From positions 1-17,502 of the forward strand of contig PAKE01000019.1 in assembly GCA_002710495.1 (NCBI GenBank): 17,502 nucleotides of DNA, read 5' to 3'. This document shows, in pieces, positions 15,092-17,502 of this stretch. The position numbers and the translations under genes are program-made. The notes under the pieces are model-generated. The model was not told the DNA's origin, searched no databases, and saw only the letters and a program-made list of their open reading frames with translations. Positions within the stretch are counted from its first letter, which is position 1. The number at the start of each line of letters is the position of its first letter. Origin of the DNA: Flavobacteriales bacterium. GTDB lineage: Bacteria; Bacteroidota; Bacteroidia; Flavobacteriales; BACL11.

Positions 15092-15595
15092 ATGGACCCA
15101 ATGGCACTGGTAACACCAGCAATAGGATTAATGTTTTGGACTTGTGTGGTATTTATACTACTACTTCTTTTATTAAAGAAATTCGCATGGAAACCGATTT
15201 TAAATGCGGTAGACGAGCGAAATGAAAGTATTGATAACGCTTTAAAAGCAGCAGACAAAGCAAGGTCTGAAATGGCGAATTTAACTGCTGATAATGAAAG
15301 AATTTTAGCAGAAGCTAGAGCTGAAAGAGATTCGTTACTTAAGGAAGCTAGAGATATGAAAAAGAGTATTGTTAATGAAGCAAAAGAGCAAGCAAATACA
15401 GAGGCGGACAAAATTTTAACATCAGCAAAAGAGCAAATAACAAATGAAAAAATGAAAGCTATAACAGAATTAAAAAACACAGTAGCAGATCTTTCAATAG
15501 ATATGGCCACTATGGTTTTAAAATCCGAACTAAAAGATGCTGACAAGCAAAAACAATTAGTGTCTAAAGCTTTAAAAGAAGCGGAATTAAACTAA
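15092..15595 (+). CDS. atpF: F1F0 ATP synthase subunit b
   Basis: The 167-residue peripheral-stalk subunit: one N-terminal membrane helix (about 9-29, IGLMFWTCVVFILLLLLLKKFAW) followed by a long charged helix or coiled coil (about 38-160), rich in Ala, Glu and Lys, that reaches up to F1 and binds the delta subunit. Segment P-I-L-N-A-V-D-E-R (35-43) after the helix is typical of the family. The ATG at 15092 is chosen. A frame extended to a TTG at 15059 would start inside the hairpin loop and right arm and add 11 residues lacking family character. It is separated from atpH by 6 bases. Confidence 0.95.
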   Translation: MDPMALVTPAIGLMFWTCVVFILLLLLLKKFAWKPILNAVDERNESIDNALKAADKARSEMANLTADNERILAEARAERDSLLKEARDMKKSIVNEAKEQANTEADKILTSAKEQITNEKMKAITELKNTVADLSIDMATMVLKSELKDADKQKQLVSKALKEAELN

Positions 15596-15601
15596 AATAG
15601 A

Positions 15602-16159
15602 GTGAAAGCAACAAGACTTACATCAAGATACGCAAAATCGCTTTTAAGCTTATCGATTGAGCAAAACTCTTTAGATAAACTACTTTCAGACATGAATTAT
15701 ATAAAAAATATCTGTTCTGAACACAAGGATTTAGTTTTATTGTTGAAAAGCCCAGTTGTAAAAACAGATAAAAAATTGTCAATTCTTTCAGAAATTTTTT
15801 CATCTTTTGTGTCAGAAATAACAATGACTTTTATTAATATAATTACCTTTAAAAAAAGGGAAAAGTATTTGGAAGGAATTGCGGAAAGTTTTATTTCTCT
15901 TTATAAGATTCATAATAATATCGAAACAGTTACACTTACCACCTCTCATCCTGTAGATGAAAAAACAAAATGTGAAGTATTAGATTTTGTTAAGAAAAAC
16001 GGACAACAAAATGTAGAAATCACCCAGGAAATAGATGAAGAATTACTAGGAGGAATGATCATTAGAATAGGCGACAAACAACTAGATGCTAGTGTATCTA
16101 GAGACATAAAAAAACTAAAAAAATTGTTTAATAAAAACCTTTATATTAAGGACTTTTAA
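15602..16159 (+). CDS. atpH: F1F0 ATP synthase subunit delta
   Basis: The 185-residue delta subunit that fixes the b stalk to the top of the alpha3beta3 hexamer. The N-terminal helical domain (about 1-105) begins TRLTSRYAKSLLSL, the normal family start. The C-terminal part carries LLGGMIIRIGDKQLDASVS (148-166), the conserved delta signature. The start is a GTG at 15602; no ATG would keep the full N-terminal helix. It lies 6 bases after atpF and 18 bases before atpA, inside one operon. Confidence 0.95.
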   Translation: MKATRLTSRYAKSLLSLSIEQNSLDKLLSDMNYIKNICSEHKDLVLLLKSPVVKTDKKLSILSEIFSSFVSEITMTFINIITFKKREKYLEGIAESFISLYKIHNNIETVTLTTSHPVDEKTKCEVLDFVKKNGQQNVEITQEIDEELLGGMIIRIGDKQLDASVSRDIKKLKKLFNKNLYIKDF

Positions 16160-16177
16160 AACTAAAAAACAAAAATA

Positions 16178-17502
16178 ATGGCAGAAGTAAAACCAGCTGA
16201 AGTATCAGCAATTTTAAGACAACAACTTTCAGGATTCAAATCAGAATCACAATTAGAAGAAGTTGGAACTGTATTACAAGTAGGGGATGGTATTGCTCGT
16301 ATCTATGGGCTTACAAACGTTCAATCAGGAGAATTAATTGAGTTCGAATCAGGTTTAAAAGCAATTGTACTCAACCTTGAAGAAGATAATGTTGGAGTTG
16401 TATTACTAGGTCCTTCAAAAGGAATTAAAGAAGGAGATACCGTAAGAAGAACAAAACAAATTGCATCTATCAAAGTAGGAGAAGGTATGTTAGGAAGGGT
16501 CGTAGACACAATGGGAAATCCAATTGACGGAAAAGGACCAATAAATGGAGAAACGTTCGAAATGCCAATTGAAAGAAAAGCTCCAGGCGTAATTTACAGA
16601 CAACCAGTAAATGAACCATTACAAACAGGACTAAAAGCTGTTGACGCTATGATACCTATTGGTAGAGGACAAAGAGAGTTAATTATTGGAGATAGACAAA
16701 CAGGTAAAACAGCTGTAGCTATCGACACGATTATTAACCAAAAAGAATTTTATGATAAAGGAGATCCTGTATTCTGTATATATGTTGCTGTTGGACAAAA
16801 AAATTCTACCGTAGCAGCCTTAGCTAAAACATTAGATGACGCAGGAGCGCTTGACTACACAGTTATTATTGCAGCTTCAGCTGCAGACCCCGCTCCAATG
16901 CAATTTTACGCTCCACTTTCAGGAGCTGCTATTGGAGAGTATTTCAGAGACACTGGTAGACCAGCTTTAATTGTATTTGACGATTTATCAAAACAAGCAG
17001 TTGCCTATAGAGAGGTCTCTTTATTACTTAGAAGACCTCCAGGAAGAGAAGCGTATCCAGGAGATGTATTTTATTTACATTCAAGATTATTAGAGAGAGC
17101 TGCGAAAGTTATTAATGATGACAAAATTGCTTCTCAAATGAATGATTTGCCAGAATCTTTAAAAGACAAAGTAAAAGGAGGAGGGTCTTTAACAGCGCTT
17201 CCAATTATTGAAACTCAAGCTGGAGATGTTTCAGCATATATTCCAACGAATGTAATTTCTATTACTGACGGACAAATTTTCTTAGAGAATAATTTATTTT
17301 TATCTGGAGTGCGTCCTGCAATTAACGTAGGTATTTCAGTATCTCGTGTTGGAGGTGCGGCGCAGATTAAATCTATGAAAAAGATTTCAGGAACATTAAA
17401 ATTAGATCAGGCTCAATATAGAGAACTAGAAGCTTTTGCTAAATTTGGTTCTGACCTTGATGCAGCAACAACAGCGGTAATTGAAAAAGGAAAGAGAAAT
17501 GT
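16178..17502 (+). CDS. atpA: F1F0 ATP synthase subunit alpha (5' part, cut by window end)
   Basis: The first 441 codons (plus two bases) of subunit alpha, which in most bacteria is a little over 500 residues, so about 80-90 residues are missing beyond the edge. The Walker A loop GDRQTGKT is at 171-178, the Walker B region ALIVFDDL at 263-270, the conserved [14 protein letters not shown] at 285-298, and the Arg finger that reaches the beta catalytic site is Arg390 in VSRVGGAAQ. The N-terminal beta-barrel domain covers about 25-95. The frame is intact throughout. The ATG at 16178 follows an A-rich leader. atpG would be expected next; the start of atpA directly after atpH matches the common order. 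Confidence 0.97.
   Translation, partial: MAEVKPAEVSAILRQQLSGFKSESQLEEVGTVLQVGDGIARIYGLTNVQSGELIEFESGLKAIVLNLEEDNVGVVLLGPSKGIKEGDTVRRTKQIASIKVGEGMLGRVVDTMGNPIDGKGPINGETFEMPIERKAPGVIYRQPVNEPLQTGLKAVDAMIPIGRGQRELIIGDRQTGKTAVAIDTIINQKEFYDKGDPVFCIYVAVGQKNSTVAALAKTLDDAGALDYTVIIAASAADPAPMQFYAPLSGAAIGEYFRDTGRPALIVFDDLSKQAVAYREVSLLLRRPPGREAYPGDVFYLHSRLLERAAKVINDDKIASQMNDLPESLKDKVKGGGSLTALPIIETQAGDVSAYIPTNVISITDGQIFLENNLFLSGVRPAINVGISVSRVGGAAQIKSMKKISGTLKLDQAQYRELEAFAKFGSDLDAATTAVIEKGKRN

Noticed and set aside
15076..15546. 156-codon open frame on the minus strand opposite atpF
   Set aside because: It is a shadow of the Ala/Glu/Lys-rich coiled-coil codons of atpF; the Ser/Ala/Phe-rich product shows no recognisable motif.

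Overview
The window is an AT-rich stretch (roughly 30% GC by eye) of a Bacteroidota chromosome, most likely from the order Flavobacteriales. Four things point there: a SprE/PorW-type lipoprotein of the type IX secretion system (T9SS), a bactofilin directly upstream of the F0 genes of ATP synthase, an atp operon without atpD/atpC on its upstream side, and at least one promoter fitting the Bacteroidota consensus (TTG, then TAnnTTTG). Starts are preceded by A-rich tracts rather than strong Shine-Dalgarno sequences, also typical of the phylum. I see no tRNA, rRNA, insertion sequence or CRISPR array.

Layout. Bases 1-162 hold the 3' end of a + strand M28-type peptidase gene. It converges with a block of minus-strand genes. 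The first minus unit (2189 to 166) has an AspH-type 2-oxoglutarate hydroxylase followed by an OafA-type membrane acyltransferase, probably envelope modification. The second (3800 to 2268) is a single ALDH7-family aldehyde dehydrogenase with the best promoter match in the window. The third (9960 to 3884) is a tight five-gene operon in the order M23 peptidase, GH3-family amido synthetase, dxr, rseP, cation:proton antiporter. Its junctions are gaps of 2 and 0 bases and overlaps of 8 and 1 bases, so translational coupling is likely.

A divergent 96-base intergenic region (9961-10056) separates this from the + strand half. That half begins with sprE/porW and a bactofilin, then runs through an AtpI/AtpZ-like two-helix protein, a four-helix small membrane protein and atpB-atpE-atpF-atpH-atpA; atpA is cut by the window end. 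The F1F0 genes encode a proton-type c-ring (no Na+ ligand set), a subunit a with a His-rich extracytoplasmic N-terminal domain and a mitochondria-like His/Glu pair, and the stator subunits. A perfect 15-bp hairpin sits between atpE and atpF.

Functionally the region is mostly cell-envelope and bioenergetic housekeeping: isoprenoid precursors (Dxr), intramembrane proteolysis (RseP), wall hydrolysis (M23), ion homeostasis, T9SS/gliding (SprE) and ATP synthesis. I do not see a clear self-contained novel defence or mobile system. The least understood components are the GH3 enzyme, the hydroxylase/acyltransferase pair, the four-helix protein before atpB, the intra-operon hairpin and a strand-biased AGCGG pentamer.
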